Positions 24,624-34,335 of a DNA stretch of 41,974 bases are shown in pieces. Source of the DNA: an uncultured Opitutales bacterium (GTDB lineage Bacteria; Verrucomicrobiota; Verrucomicrobiia; Opitutales; Intestinicryptomonadaceae); contig CALXLK010000016.1 of the NCBI GenBank assembly GCA_944389175.1, forward strand, positions 1 to 41,974. The letters run 5' to 3'. The translations under genes and the position numbers were made by a program. The first letter of the stretch is position 1, and each line of letters starts with the position of its first letter. Under the pieces are notes generated by a model. The model was given only the letters and a program-made list of their open reading frames with translations, had not been told where the DNA came from and made no database searches.

Positions 24624-25868
24624 TTACTTTAACTTCTTAAAAAGCAGCGCTCCATTATGGCCGCCGAAGCCCAAGTTCGTGCTTACTGCGACATTTACAT
24701 CGGCCTGGCGCGCCACATTTGGAACGTAGTCCAAATCGCATTCCGGATCGGGATGCTCGTAGTTTATAGTAGGCGGAACAATGCCCTCCTGAATAACCTT
24801 TGCGCAAACCGCCGCCTCAACCGCGCCCGCCGCGCCAAGCATGTGGCCAGTCATGCTCTTGGTCGAGCTAACCATGAGTTTGTCGGCGTCGGCGCCGAAT
24901 ACCTTTCGTATCGCCGCGGTCTCAAACTTGTCGTTGTAGGGGGTGGACGTGCCGTGGGCATTTATGTAGTCCACGCCGTCGGTACCGACCCCGGCGTCTT
25001 CGAGAGTCCTGCTTAGGCACAGGGAAAGGCCCCTGCCCTCAATATCGGGGCTCGTAATATGATAGGCGTCGCAAGTAGCACCATAGCCTGCAACTTCGCA
25101 GTATATGCGCGCGCCGCGTTTGACGGCGTGTTCATAGCGCTCCAATACGATTATGCCCGCGCCCTCTCCCATGACAAAGCCGCAGCGGTCGGCGTCAAAC
25201 GGGCGCGAGGCGTGCGCGGGATCGTCGTTGAAATTGGTGGCCATTGCCTTCATCGCGCAAAAACCGGCGAAGCTAAGCGGCGTAATTGCAGCCTCGCTGC
25301 CGCCTGCCAAGATTACGTCTTCCTTGCCCGACTGCAGGTGCAACAGAGCCTCGCCTATTGCATGCGTGCCCGTCGCGCAGGCGCTTACCACGCTGAAATT
25401 GACACCCTTGGCACCCAAGTCTATGGCGACAACGCCCGAAGACATATTTGCCAAAAGGTTCGGTATCATAAACGGCGAGACGCGCCGCGGCCCCCTTTCG
25501 ATGAAGGCCCTCGACTGCTTTTCAATTGTATCCATTCCGCCGACGCCCGAGCCGATTAAAACTCCGAAGCGCTCAGACTGCAAATTTTCGCCGACGACCA
25601 ACCCCGCGTCCTTCATAGCCAGCTTCGCCGCGGCAACGGCAAAGTGCGTGTAGCGGTCGCTGCGGCGGGCTTCCTTTACGTCCATATACTTGGCCGCGTC
25701 GAAGTCTCTGCATTCGGCCGCTATTTGGCAGTTGAGTTCAGATGCGTCGAAAAGTGACACTTTTGTTATTCCGTTTTTGCCGGCTTTTAAAGCGTCCCAA
25801 AACGGTTCGACACCGTCTCCGAACGGAGATATAACGCCAAGACCTGTTATTACAATGCGTTCGCGCAT
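24624..25868 (-). CDS. fabF: 3-oxoacyl-[acyl-carrier-protein] synthase II
   Basis: The 414-residue condensing enzyme extends acyl-ACP with malonyl-ACP. It shows the N-terminal VITGLGVISPFG, the nucleophile segment VSACATGTHAIGEAL with active-site Cys, the HGTSTPYND histidine, KSMTGHMLGAAGAVEA with the second His, and the C-terminal NLGFGGHNGALLF. Length is normal. A near-perfect AAGGAGGAT Shine-Dalgarno precedes the ATG, one of the strongest in the window. acpP lies directly upstream, but a hairpin terminator separates them, which would lower FabF relative to ACP. Confidence 0.97.
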   Translation of the reverse strand: MRERIVITGLGVISPFGDGVEPFWDALKAGKNGITKVSLFDASELNCQIAAECRDFDAAKYMDVKEARRSDRYTHFAVAAAKLAMKDAGLVVGENLQSERFGVLIGSGVGGMDTIEKQSRAFIERGPRRVSPFMIPNLLANMSSGVVAIDLGAKGVNFSVVSACATGTHAIGEALLHLQSGKEDVILAGGSEAAITPLSFAGFCAMKAMATNFNDDPAHASRPFDADRCGFVMGEGAGIIVLERYEHAVKRGARIYCEVAGYGATCDAYHITSPDIEGRGLSLCLSRTLEDAGVGTDGVDYINAHGTSTPYNDKFETAAIRKVFGADADKLMVSSTKSMTGHMLGAAGAVEAAVCAKVIQEGIVPPTINYEHPDPECDLDYVPNVARQADVNVAVSTNLGFGGHNGALLFKKLK

Positions 25869-25901
25869 AAAATCCTCCTTAGTTTTGTCTCTAATATTCC
25901 T

Positions 25902-25942
25902 AAAAAAAAGACCCGTCTTAAATCGTCTGATATAAGCGGGTC
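25902..25942 (-). terminator. Terminator or attenuator between acpP and fabF
   Basis: Left arm GACCCG-T-CTTA (25910-25920) pairs with TAAGCGGGTC (25933-25942), ten pairs with one bulged T and a 12-base loop. On the reverse strand the stem is followed by eight T residues (complement of 25902-25909). It lies 23 bases after the acpP stop and 33 bases before the fabF start. Confidence 0.85.
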
Positions 25943-25965
25943 GCCTTGCTAAGTTAGAAAAAGAA

Positions 25966-26217
25966 CTATTTTATCTTCGACTTGATGTAATCGACAACCG
26001 CGCCGACTGTCGTCAGCTTTTCGGCGTCAGATTCGGGAATTTCCTGCCCGCCCATCTGATCTTTGAATTCTTCTTCGAGAGCCATAATAAGCTCGACCGA
26101 ATCAAGCGAATCGGCTCCGAGGTCATCAATGAAGCTGGCTTCGGGGGTGATTTGCTCTTCGTTAACGCCGAGCTGTTTTACTATGATTTCTTTTACTTTT
26201 TGTTCGATATCTGACAT
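25966..26217 (-). CDS. acpP: Acyl carrier protein
   Basis: The 83-residue acidic helical protein carries growing fatty acyl chains on 4'-phosphopantetheine attached to Ser in the [18 protein letters not shown] motif (about 34-51). Helix I ([18 protein letters not shown]) and the C-terminal [13 protein letters not shown] helix are typical. An AGGAG Shine-Dalgarno lies about seven bases upstream of the ATG. It is first in the acpP-fabF pair and diverges from queH across 162 bases. Confidence 0.98.
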   Translation of the reverse strand: MSDIEQKVKEIIVKQLGVNEEQITPEASFIDDLGADSLDSVELIMALEEEFKDQMGGQEIPESDAEKLTTVGAVVDYIKSKIK

Positions 26218-26229
26218 GTTTGTCTCCTA

Positions 26230-26261
26230 TGTTAGAACACTGTTAGTTTAAGAATACAGTG
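26230..26261. promoter_or_regulatory. Direct and inverted repeats upstream of acpP
   Basis: TGTTAG occurs twice at 26230-26235 and 26241-26246, 11 bases apart (one helical turn). An inverted pair CACTGT (26238-26243) / ACAGTG (26256-26261) overlaps it. The cluster lies 13-44 bases before the acpP start, in the promoter or leader, and could be a regulator site. No binding protein can be named. Confidence 0.3.
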
Positions 26262-26379
26262 GCCTATTTGAATACAGGCGCCCCGTTTTGTAAAGCTTTT
26301 TTTATTAACGCAAAATTAAAAAAATCCTTGCCTTTTACACATACTATAAAAAATCTTCTGAGATATTTTTCACCGCCGT

Positions 26380-27015
26380 ATGGCTCAAAAATTTGAAATT
26401 GTACCGCCAAAAAACGCAGGGAGGATATTGCTGCACTGCTGCTGTGCGCCGTGCTCCAGCGCAATAGTGGAAGCCCTGCTTGAGAGGGACATAGAACCCG
26501 TGCTCTATTACTACAACCCGAATATTTTTCCCGAGGCGGAATACCTTAAGCGTAAAGACGAATGCATGCGCTTTGCAAAAATCAAGGGGCTTGCTTGCGT
26601 CGACGCCGACTACGACCACGGCAGCTGGCTTGCGAAAATAAGAGGCCTCGAATCCGAACCGGAGCGCGGGAAGAGATGCCTCGAGTGTTTTAGATGCCGC
26701 CTGCTGAAAGCGGCAGAATACGCCCGGGAAAACTCAATCGGGGTATTTGCCACGACGCTTGCCTCGTCGCGCTGGAAGGATCTCGCCCAGATACAATCTG
26801 CCGGCTTGTACGCCCAGGGAAAAACAGGCGTAGTCTTTTGGGCTCAGAACTGGCGCAAAGGCGGCCTGCAACAGCGCAGAAATTCCCTCATAAAAGAGTA
26901 CGACTTTTACAACCAGCTATACTGCGGATGCGAATTTTCCATGCCCAAAACAGACCGCTCGCCCGCACATTTAAAACCCGATAAACATGACAGCCCGCAG
27001 ACAACTACGCCTTAA
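26380..27015 (+). CDS. queH: Epoxyqueuosine reductase QueH
   Basis: The 211-residue protein is of the former DUF208 family, the non-cobalamin enzyme for the last step of queuosine synthesis in tRNA anticodons. The N terminus has the cysteine signature LLHCCCAPCSS (about 18-28). A second cluster RCLECFRCRLL (about 98-108) and the downstream FATTLASSRWKD and QNWRKGGLQQRR segments are typical. The cysteines bind an iron-sulfur cluster plus a further iron. No other queuosine gene is in the window. It diverges from acpP, and a bidirectional terminator lies about 310 bases downstream. Confidence 0.94.
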   Translation: MAQKFEIVPPKNAGRILLHCCCAPCSSAIVEALLERDIEPVLYYYNPNIFPEAEYLKRKDECMRFAKIKGLACVDADYDHGSWLAKIRGLESEPERGKRCLECFRCRLLKAAEYARENSIGVFATTLASSRWKDLAQIQSAGLYAQGKTGVVFWAQNWRKGGLQQRRNSLIKEYDFYNQLYCGCEFSMPKTDRSPAHLKPDKHDSPQTTTP

Positions 27016-27350
27016 GACATAGCGTGGACAAAAGCCTCCCTCAAAAATAATTTTTACCCCTATTTGTTTGAATCTTAAATCGCCGAGGCTTTCGTTTGGC
27101 GAAAACGCGCATATCCGTATAAGCCTTAAAAACGAAGAAACACATTGGCCAAACGTCCCCGCAGACAGGATACAAGCGCTGCAATTTTACGCCGTCTAAG
27201 CAACTAAAAGAAATTATTGTACAACAAATTAAAATAACAAAATACAGCAGCCCTACCGTACCGCAAAACGCGCCCCGTAAAACCTAAATAAATGAACTCG
27301 TCGGAGCGGGACAAAGCGACAAAAAAGCCCCGGAACCCGGGGCTTTTTTG
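27016..27350. other. Convergent intergenic region after queH
   Basis: These 335 bases contain no convincing gene. The only clear element is the bidirectional terminator at its right end (27321-27349). The rest is A/T-rich with no repeat or RNA gene that I can recognise. Confidence 0.5.
27321..27349. terminator. Bidirectional terminator between queH and the pgi cluster
   Basis: Perfect stem GCCCCGG (27327-27333) / CCGGGGC (27337-27343) with loop AAC, flanked by six A residues on the left and six T residues on the right. It sits two bases beyond the stop of the small lipoprotein gene on the reverse strand and also faces queH. Confidence 0.93.
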
Positions 27351-27536
27351 TTAGAATCTTCTGCCTGAATTATTGTCCATACCGGGAAGTCCGCCCTCCC
27401 AATCAGAGGGCCTATCCCAGGGCAAATCGCCGCCGTCGGTCTGCCTGGAAGGAAGGCGCTTCTTCGTCTGCGTAGAAGCGCACGCTACCAAAAATATCCC
27501 GACCACAGCAATCAATATATGAGGCAGGTACTTCAT
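27351..27536 (-). CDS. Small lipoprotein of unknown function
   Basis: This 61-residue protein has a lipoprotein signal: hydrophobic residues 4-18 and lipobox LVAC with Cys19. The mature part is only about 43 residues, hydrophilic and rich in Gly, Asp, Pro and Arg (DLPWDRPSDWEGGLPGMD), probably disordered. It starts five bases after the stop of the coiled-coil membrane protein gene and ends directly before a terminator, so it is last in the pgi cluster. I do not recognise a family. Its reality is supported by the clean lipobox, tight spacing and terminator position. Confidence 0.75.
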   Translation of the reverse strand: MKYLPHILIAVVGIFLVACASTQTKKRLPSRQTDGGDLPWDRPSDWEGGLPGMDNNSGRRF

Positions 27537-27541
27537 AGAAC

Positions 27542-28447
27542 TTATTCTTTCTGTTGCTCGGCAGGCTTAGTCTCCAAAGCGGGCGAGGCAAGCTCGAACT
27601 GCGCCTTTTCCGTAACATATTCGGGAATAGCCACATTCTTGTCCAACACAAGAGAAGCCATATCAGCGGTGACGTCTTCAACCTGAGCCTGGGCAATTAT
27701 GACACCTTCTTTCTTGAGAAGAAGAACCTGCGAGGCCTTCAAGCCGTCCTCGGCGCCCTTGTTTATGGTTATCACTCCATTTTCAGCGTCCGCATATATG
27801 ACGGTTGCAATGTCGCCCTTGGGAACATAGGGAACCTTGACTATCTTCCTCTTGATCTTCTTGCCGGATGCATCTGTATCAATGACCTCTACAACTTCGG
27901 ACATGGAGGCGATTTTTGCCTTCTCGTCGGCGTCGGCCAACTGCTTCTGCGTCTCGGCCAATTTGCGCTCGAGCGCTGAAATCTTGTCCTTGAGAGTGTC
28001 GGTATCGTCCTGCTTGGCCAGCATTTCCTTGGCCGAGAGCAATTCCTGCTTCAAGGATTCTATCGTGGCATCTTTCTCCTGAGCCTGCTTTGACGAGGCC
28101 TCTATCTTGCCCTTAAGATCCCTGATCTCCCTATTGCCCTTGACTATTTCAGCCTGCGCGCTGAGGTTCTTCGACCTCTCCGATTCCAACTCGGAATTCT
28201 TCGAGGCGACCTCCTGTTCAAGGCTCTTGACTCGCTTTTCAAAAGCGGCAATCTTTATTTTTCTCTGATTGTTTTCTTTGTTGATCTGGGCAGCATTGGG
28301 GGCCTTTTCGGCGAGGGTAGCGCCGTTAATTTCCGCCATTTGGGTCTCTGCCGTGCTGATCCTGCCTTTTACGTCAAACCACGCGAATATGCAGAACGCA
28401 GCCGCCAACAAAGCGACAACTTTTAGGATTAGGGATAACATTTTCAT
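27542..28447 (-). CDS. Membrane-anchored coiled-coil protein of unknown function
   Basis: The 301-residue protein has one N-terminal membrane segment (about 3-22, LSLILKVVALLAAAFCIFAWF). A long coiled coil of roughly residues 55-175 follows, rich in Lys, Glu, Gln, Ser and Ala with heptad spacing and no proline. A globular C-terminal domain of about 110 residues contains KIVKVPYVPKGDIATVIYAD and ENGVITINKGAEDGLKASQVLLL, a pattern like a small beta-barrel, then an Ala/Pro/Glu tail. It is probably anchored in the inner membrane with the coil in the periplasm. The frame extends 21 codons into pgi, but MKMLSL is the sensible start. It overlaps nothing and begins six bases after the pgi stop. Confidence 0.82.
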   Translation of the reverse strand: MKMLSLILKVVALLAAAFCIFAWFDVKGRISTAETQMAEINGATLAEKAPNAAQINKENNQRKIKIAAFEKRVKSLEQEVASKNSELESERSKNLSAQAEIVKGNREIRDLKGKIEASSKQAQEKDATIESLKQELLSAKEMLAKQDDTDTLKDKISALERKLAETQKQLADADEKAKIASMSEVVEVIDTDASGKKIKRKIVKVPYVPKGDIATVIYADAENGVITINKGAEDGLKASQVLLLKKEGVIIAQAQVEDVTADMASLVLDKNVAIPEYVTEKAQFELASPALETKPAEQQKE

Positions 28448-28452
28448 TTTTC

Positions 28453-30021
<1,569 letters not shown>

Positions 30022-30123
30022 ATTCTGTGTTCTCTTTTATGTTTAAAATTGCCTTGCAGGCTAATCCATGAGCTTAACAAAGTCAAAAAATTTTTTGGCG
30101 CACCGCCAAAAAAGTAGGGCAAA

Positions 30124-30158
30124 TAAAAAAAAGAGCCCTAAAACGGGGCTCCTTTTTT
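30124..30158. terminator. Terminator beyond the 96-residue gene
   Basis: Stem GAGCCC (30133-30138) / GGGCTC (30146-30151) with loop TAAAACG; eight A residues lie before it (T-run for reverse transcripts) and a T-run follows at 30153-30158. It lies about 25 bases after the stop of the small reverse-strand gene and is probably used mainly in that direction. Confidence 0.85.
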
Positions 30159-30175
30159 ACCGCTTTGCCGATTTT

Positions 30176-30466
30176 TTATTTTTTGAGCGCGATGTCTATT
30201 TTTGGGAACTCAACCACGAGTTTCGACGCTATCTTCTTTGCCGACTTCTCGTCTGCATTTAGTAGCTTCATCGCAGTCTTGATTATCTGCGCCTTTGCCA
30301 TCTCCTTGCACTCTTTGGGCGAAAACGCCGCCTGCACGAACTCCTCAATGGGCATGAACTTCTCGCACGATTTTTCCGCGCCCGCCCTGCACGCGCATTT
30401 TTTTGCATTACCCGATGCCCCGCCGCACGCGGCCTTCTTCGAAACTGTCTTGTTTTTAGCTTTCAT
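30176..30466 (-). CDS. Small Lys/Cys-rich protein of unknown function
   Basis: This 96-residue protein has a basic N-terminal third with clustered cysteines (Cys14, 24, 26, 34), then a Cys at 53 and a helical, Lys/Ala-rich C-terminal half. The cysteines could bind a metal, but the spacing does not match a zinc ribbon that I know. It has no signal peptide. It stands alone, with a terminator about 25 bases downstream and a 625-base spacer upstream. I do not recognise a family. Gene status rests on the coding-like composition and the well-placed terminator. Confidence 0.7.
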   Translation of the reverse strand: MKAKNKTVSKKAACGGASGNAKKCACRAGAEKSCEKFMPIEEFVQAAFSPKECKEMAKAQIIKTAMKLLNADEKSAKKIASKLVVEFPKIDIALKK

Positions 30467-31091
30467 GGCTTCAATATAGCCCTTCCCGCATCAAAAATCA
30501 ACAAGATTTCGCTCCCGCGCAAATTAAAACCCGTTTCAGGGCGACAAAAGCAAATAAAAAAGAAAACAACTGATCGCCCGCCGCTTAGCCGCGCCCGACG
30601 CAGTCGATAAAATAAAATTCTAAAATGCGGTGAAAAAAAAATTACCATAAAAATTTTCCGCCCCCACCCCTAATTGCATTTTGGCACTTTGCCGTAAAGC
30701 GATATCAAAAGCCGTCGCAAAAGCGTTTTATTTTTTCCGATAGCAAAAACATTTTTTCGTCGTGGCCAAGAGAAAAGAAAAAACAGCGAAAGCTAAGCCA
30801 AAAGAGTGAGAAAAAGGCAGGAATCTAATGCGGGTTGGACGAAAAAAACAAATGCTAAAGTTTTTTCGCAAATGCAAAATCGAGCATCCGGTTCAAAATG
30901 GGAAAAATCTCTCGCGCGCGAATAAAAAACGGAAGGACCGAGCGCAAAAAAAACTCGGCATAAAAAATCCCGCGCGCAAATAATGCGCACGGGGAAAAGA
31001 ATAAAAGATTCAAATTTTCAAACAATACGCCGCAATGCGCCCCAAGCACACTGATGAAGGCGGGAGAACTCGGGCCGACTGGCACAACATG
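30467..31091. other. A-rich intergenic region between the 96-residue gene and pyrE
   Basis: No gene was recognised in these 625 bases. The forward strand is strongly A-rich with many A6-A9 runs. Short reverse-strand frames (for example 30793-30990 and 30855-31085) encode Phe-rich chains that reflect this composition only. It must contain the promoter for the 96-residue gene and the 3' end of the pyrE transcript. No clear terminator stem was found next to pyrE. Confidence 0.5.
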
Positions 31092-31667
31092 CTACGAGCC
31101 CGGATGAACCGCCGGAAGTTTTGCAAGCTCTGGGGGGATTTTGTCGGGTTCGTAAGTCGGGAAAGAGAACTCGAGGAGGCTTACGCACGGAACGTCGAAC
31201 TTTGCCTGCCCCTGGCTCCTGTCAACGAGAACAGCAGCCGCCACAGGAGTGGCGCCGAGCCCTTTGACTATATCCAGGCACTCCTGCACCCTGCCGCCCC
31301 GCGTGATAACGTCCTCCACAACCAAGACCCTCTCTCCGGGAGAAAGCTTGAAGTTGCGCCTAAGCACCAGCTTGCCGTCCTGCTTTTCCGCAAAAATAAA
31401 CCTCTTGCCCATCTGCCTGGCGACTTCCTGACCCAACACCAGGCCGCCCATTGCCGGCGCTATTACGGTGTCTATCTGTATTCCGCCAAGTTTCTTGACA
31501 AGCATCTCCACCAGCTGGCTTACCCTGTCCATGTGCTCGCACACGCGCGCGCACTGAAAGAAATGCCCGCTATGCAGGCCGCTGCGCAGTATAAAGTGCC
31601 CCTCCATAAGGGCGCCTGTCTGTTTGAATATGTCTAAAATTTTTTGATTTGTCTGGTCCATAGTCAT
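31092..31667 (-). CDS. pyrE: Orotate phosphoribosyltransferase
   Basis: The 191-residue enzyme joins orotate and PRPP to give OMP in pyrimidine synthesis. The PRPP-binding signature VLVVEDVITRGGRVQE (about 114-129) is clear, along with FILRSGLHSGHFFQC near the N terminus and the AMGGLVLGQEVAR segment. Length is in the PyrE range. The start overlaps the Nudix gene stop as ATGA; a second Met two codons later is an alternative. It is last in the dapL-purU-Nudix-pyrE run. Confidence 0.94.
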   Translation of the reverse strand: MTMDQTNQKILDIFKQTGALMEGHFILRSGLHSGHFFQCARVCEHMDRVSQLVEMLVKKLGGIQIDTVIAPAMGGLVLGQEVARQMGKRFIFAEKQDGKLVLRRNFKLSPGERVLVVEDVITRGGRVQECLDIVKGLGATPVAAAVLVDRSQGQAKFDVPCVSLLEFSFPTYEPDKIPPELAKLPAVHPGS

Positions 31668-32185
31668 TGATTTTTATCGCAAATTACCTCGTGCAAGTCC
31701 GCGCGCACACCCGCGCGGCAGTCGGCGCTTAAAACGACCAACCCGCCGCCGCGGCGCTCGCGCCATATATCCCAAAAAAGGAGCCTGTCGGTATCGGGTA
31801 TTTTTACTTTGCCCGAAAAAATATCGTCGGGACTTACGAAACGAAACGCGCCCTCGTCTATTGCTTCGGGAAGTTTGTCGATGCGTTTGCGGCAGTCGAA
31901 AAGAAACATCAGCCAATGGCATCCGCCCTCGTAGCCCTTCTCCGAAACAATGCAAAACATATGCAAATCCCCGGGGCATAGAACAAGGCCTATCTCTTCG
32001 CGGGTCTCCCTTATCGCGCACTCGAACGGCGACTCGCCAAGCTGCATCTCCAGCTTGCCGCCAATCGGGCTCATAAGCCCCTTGTTGGGGCTGTGCATGC
32101 GCTCTATCAAAAGCAAGTCTCCAGCGGCGTTTCGCACAAAGACCAAGACGCTTATCTTAAAGGGCAGCTTTTGCTCGGAGGCCAC
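31664..32185 (-). CDS. Nudix hydrolase
   Basis: The 173-residue protein has a Nudix fold starting ISVLVFVRNAAGDLLLIER. The Nudix box is GGKLEMQLGESPFECAIRET followed by REEIGL; the REUxEExGU half is perfect, and the first half is two residues longer than the consensus. Nudix enzymes hydrolyse nucleoside diphosphate derivatives; the substrate cannot be told. The start is GTG at 32185, one base after the purU stop, and the stop overlaps pyrE. Position in a pyrimidine and one-carbon cluster suggests nucleotide or cofactor clean-up. Confidence 0.88.
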   Translation of the reverse strand: MASEQKLPFKISVLVFVRNAAGDLLLIERMHSPNKGLMSPIGGKLEMQLGESPFECAIRETREEIGLVLCPGDLHMFCIVSEKGYEGGCHWLMFLFDCRKRIDKLPEAIDEGAFRFVSPDDIFSGKVKIPDTDRLLFWDIWRERRGGGLVVLSADCRAGVRADLHEVICDKNQ

Positions 32186-32186
32186 G

Positions 32187-33044
32187 TTAGTCGAATATTA
32201 CGGTTTTATTTTTGTAGGTGAGGATTCTACTTTCAATGTGGAGCCTGACGGCCTGCGCCAGAGATTCCCTCTCAAGCTCCCTCCCCTTGCGCTTGAGGTC
32301 GTCCACGTTGTCGCGGTGGCTGACTGTGGCGACCTTCTGGACGATTATCGGCCCCTCGTCGAGATCCTTCGTCGCATAGTGCGCCGTTGCCCCTATTAGC
32401 TTGACCCCGCGCTCATAGGCCCTGTTGTAGGGATTTGCGCCCGCAAAGGCCGGAAGAAAGCTGTGGTGTATGTTTATCACAGGCGCCGGGCAATTATCGA
32501 GAAAATAAGGGCTCAAAATCTGCATATAGCGCGCCATTACAACAAGCTCCGCGCCGCTTTTGCCTATCAAATCGAGCTCTTTGGCCTCCGCCTCGGGCTT
32601 GTTTTCTTTGGAAACGGGAATGCAGTGGTAGGGAAGGCCAAACATTTCCGAAAGCCCGCGCAAGTCCTCGTGGTTCGATATGACGAGAGATATGTCGCAG
32701 TTTATCTCCCCCGAACGGCAGCGCAGGAGCATGTCGCCAAAGCAGTGCTCAAACTTCGATACCATCACGGCAATCTTAGGCCTGTGCGACGAGCGCGAAA
32801 GGGTCGCCTGCATTTCGAGGTCCTTCTCCGCGAACTCGGCAAAGAGGCGCATTTCCTCCGAAACGTCGCCGGCGGGTATCCACTCGAGCCTCTGAAAAAA
32901 TATGCCCTCCTGCCTGTCTCTGTGCTGGTCGGCATGCAAAATATTGCCGCCGCGCGCGTAAATCCAGCCCGACACGCGGGCGACTATGCCTGCCCGGTCT
33001 TTTCCGTGCAGCAACGCAACAATTCTCTCTTCTTTCAATTCCAT
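32187..33044 (-). CDS. purU: Formyltetrahydrofolate deformylase
   Basis: The 285-residue enzyme hydrolyses 10-formyl-tetrahydrofolate to formate and tetrahydrofolate, balancing one-carbon pools and feeding formate to purine synthesis. An N-terminal ACT domain (about 8-85, VALLHGKDRAGIVARVSGWI) precedes the formyltransferase-fold hydrolase domain. That domain has the ARYMQILSPYFL segment, the catalytic INIHHSFLPAF (Asn, His) and ATAHYATKDLDEGPII (Asp). Length is normal. It lies 46 bases after dapL on the reverse strand and one base before the Nudix start. Confidence 0.95.
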   Translation of the reverse strand: MELKEERIVALLHGKDRAGIVARVSGWIYARGGNILHADQHRDRQEGIFFQRLEWIPAGDVSEEMRLFAEFAEKDLEMQATLSRSSHRPKIAVMVSKFEHCFGDMLLRCRSGEINCDISLVISNHEDLRGLSEMFGLPYHCIPVSKENKPEAEAKELDLIGKSGAELVVMARYMQILSPYFLDNCPAPVINIHHSFLPAFAGANPYNRAYERGVKLIGATAHYATKDLDEGPIIVQKVATVSHRDNVDDLKRKGRELERESLAQAVRLHIESRILTYKNKTVIFD

Positions 33045-33090
33045 GCCTCTTTGCCGCCGCGCGGGCCTCTCGCCCGCTGCGGCCTAACTT

Positions 33091-34335
33091 TTAGAATTCG
33101 TACTTGGAGGTTTCCATGCGCCTTTTTATTTCGGCGACAACGCTCTTCTCCGCCTCCGCGCCGTGCGCCTCAAAAGTGACGGAGAAGCGCACATAAGCGC
33201 CCGCGTCGTCCCACGGAACGGTGCTTATGAGATGTTCGGAAATCATCCACTGCGAGAAATCCTCGCCGCTTTTAAATTCTATCCGGCGACCGTCCGCGCC
33301 CACTGCGGCCTTTGGCGCCGGCATGTACAGATAGAAGCTCGCCTTCGGCTTTACAGGCTTGAAGCCCATTCCGGAAAGAACTTTTACAAGCATGTCCATT
33401 CTGCGCGAATACTTGTCGGCAATTCTGCGCGTAATTGAGGGATCTTCAAGGCCCTTGGCCGCCGCCAGCTGAATGGCCAGGAACTGTCCGCTGTCGGTGT
33501 TGTCCTTGACGTCGCCGTAGGCTTTTACTATCAGCGGATTGCCGCAAACCCAGCCGATTCTCCAGCCGGTCATATTGTGGCTTTTTGAAAGCGAATGAAG
33601 CTCGACAGCCACGTCTTTTGCCCCCTCTACCTGGAATATGGACATCGGCTCGCCCTCGAATACCAGCGACGCGTACGCGGCGTCGGATACGATGACGATA
33701 TTGTTCTTCTTGGCAAAATCAACGAGCTTTTTGAAGAACTGCAGAGTGGCGCTTGCGCCCGTGGGATTGTTGGGATAATTTACAACCATCACCTTTGCGC
33801 GCCTTAGAATATCGGCGGGAATGGAATCCAAATCGGGCAGAAAGTCGTTCTCGGCTTTCAGCTGAACATTATAGACCTCGCCGCCCAGATACTTTGTATG
33901 CGTTCCAAATACCGGATATCCGGGAACCGTCATAATGGCCACGTCGCCGGGATTGATAAAGCAGCTTGGCAGAATGCTCAAAGCGGCTTTCGAACCGATT
34001 GAGTGCAGAATTTCCGTGTCGGGGTCCATATCGACGCCGTAAACGGCTTTCATATAGCCTGCGGCCGCGACCTTGAACTCGCGCCCGCCGTTGTCGGCGT
34101 AGCCCCTGTTTGCCGGATCTTTGGCCGCCGCATACAGGGCTTCTACAACTTCGGGAAAAGCCATGTCGTCGGGTTCGCCCACGCCCATGTCTATGAGCGG
34201 CAAATCGGGCTTGGCCAGCTTGGCCGCGCGCTTGGCGCGCTTGATCTTTTCAAACTTGTATATGGCGTTACTCTTGCCGTAGTTGGCTCCGCCGATTCTT
34301 TCGGCGAAGAGGTTCTGTATGTATGATTCGCGCAT
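33091..34335 (-). CDS. dapL: LL-diaminopimelate aminotransferase
   Basis: The 414-residue PLP enzyme makes LL-diaminopimelate directly from tetrahydrodipicolinate, for lysine and peptidoglycan. It shows MGVGEPDDMAFPEVVEAL near the N terminus, SIGSKAALSILP, YPNNPTGA (PLP contact), DAAYASLVF and the PLP lysine in HSLSKSHNMTGWRIGW. These match the bacterial DapL group found in Chlamydiae, Verrucomicrobia, Spirochaetes and some Clostridia, which supports a PVC-type host. It heads the reverse cluster with purU, Nudix and pyrE and diverges from panC over 81 very A/T-rich bases. Confidence 0.93.
   Translation of the reverse strand: MRESYIQNLFAERIGGANYGKSNAIYKFEKIKRAKRAAKLAKPDLPLIDMGVGEPDDMAFPEVVEALYAAAKDPANRGYADNGGREFKVAAAGYMKAVYGVDMDPDTEILHSIGSKAALSILPSCFINPGDVAIMTVPGYPVFGTHTKYLGGEVYNVQLKAENDFLPDLDSIPADILRRAKVMVVNYPNNPTGASATLQFFKKLVDFAKKNNIVIVSDAAYASLVFEGEPMSIFQVEGAKDVAVELHSLSKSHNMTGWRIGWVCGNPLIVKAYGDVKDNTDSGQFLAIQLAAAKGLEDPSITRRIADKYSRRMDMLVKVLSGMGFKPVKPKASFYLYMPAPKAAVGADGRRIEFKSGEDFSQWMISEHLISTVPWDDAGAYVRFSVTFEAHGAEAEKSVVAEIKRRMETSKYEF

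Noticed and set aside
26328..26350. Promoter for queH (TTGCCT and TATAAA)
   Set aside because: Spacing is only 11 bases. A -10 alone may be real, but the pair is not convincing.
26262..26379. preQ1 riboswitch upstream of queH
   Set aside because: I looked for the small C-rich and A-rich pattern of preQ1 aptamers and did not find it.
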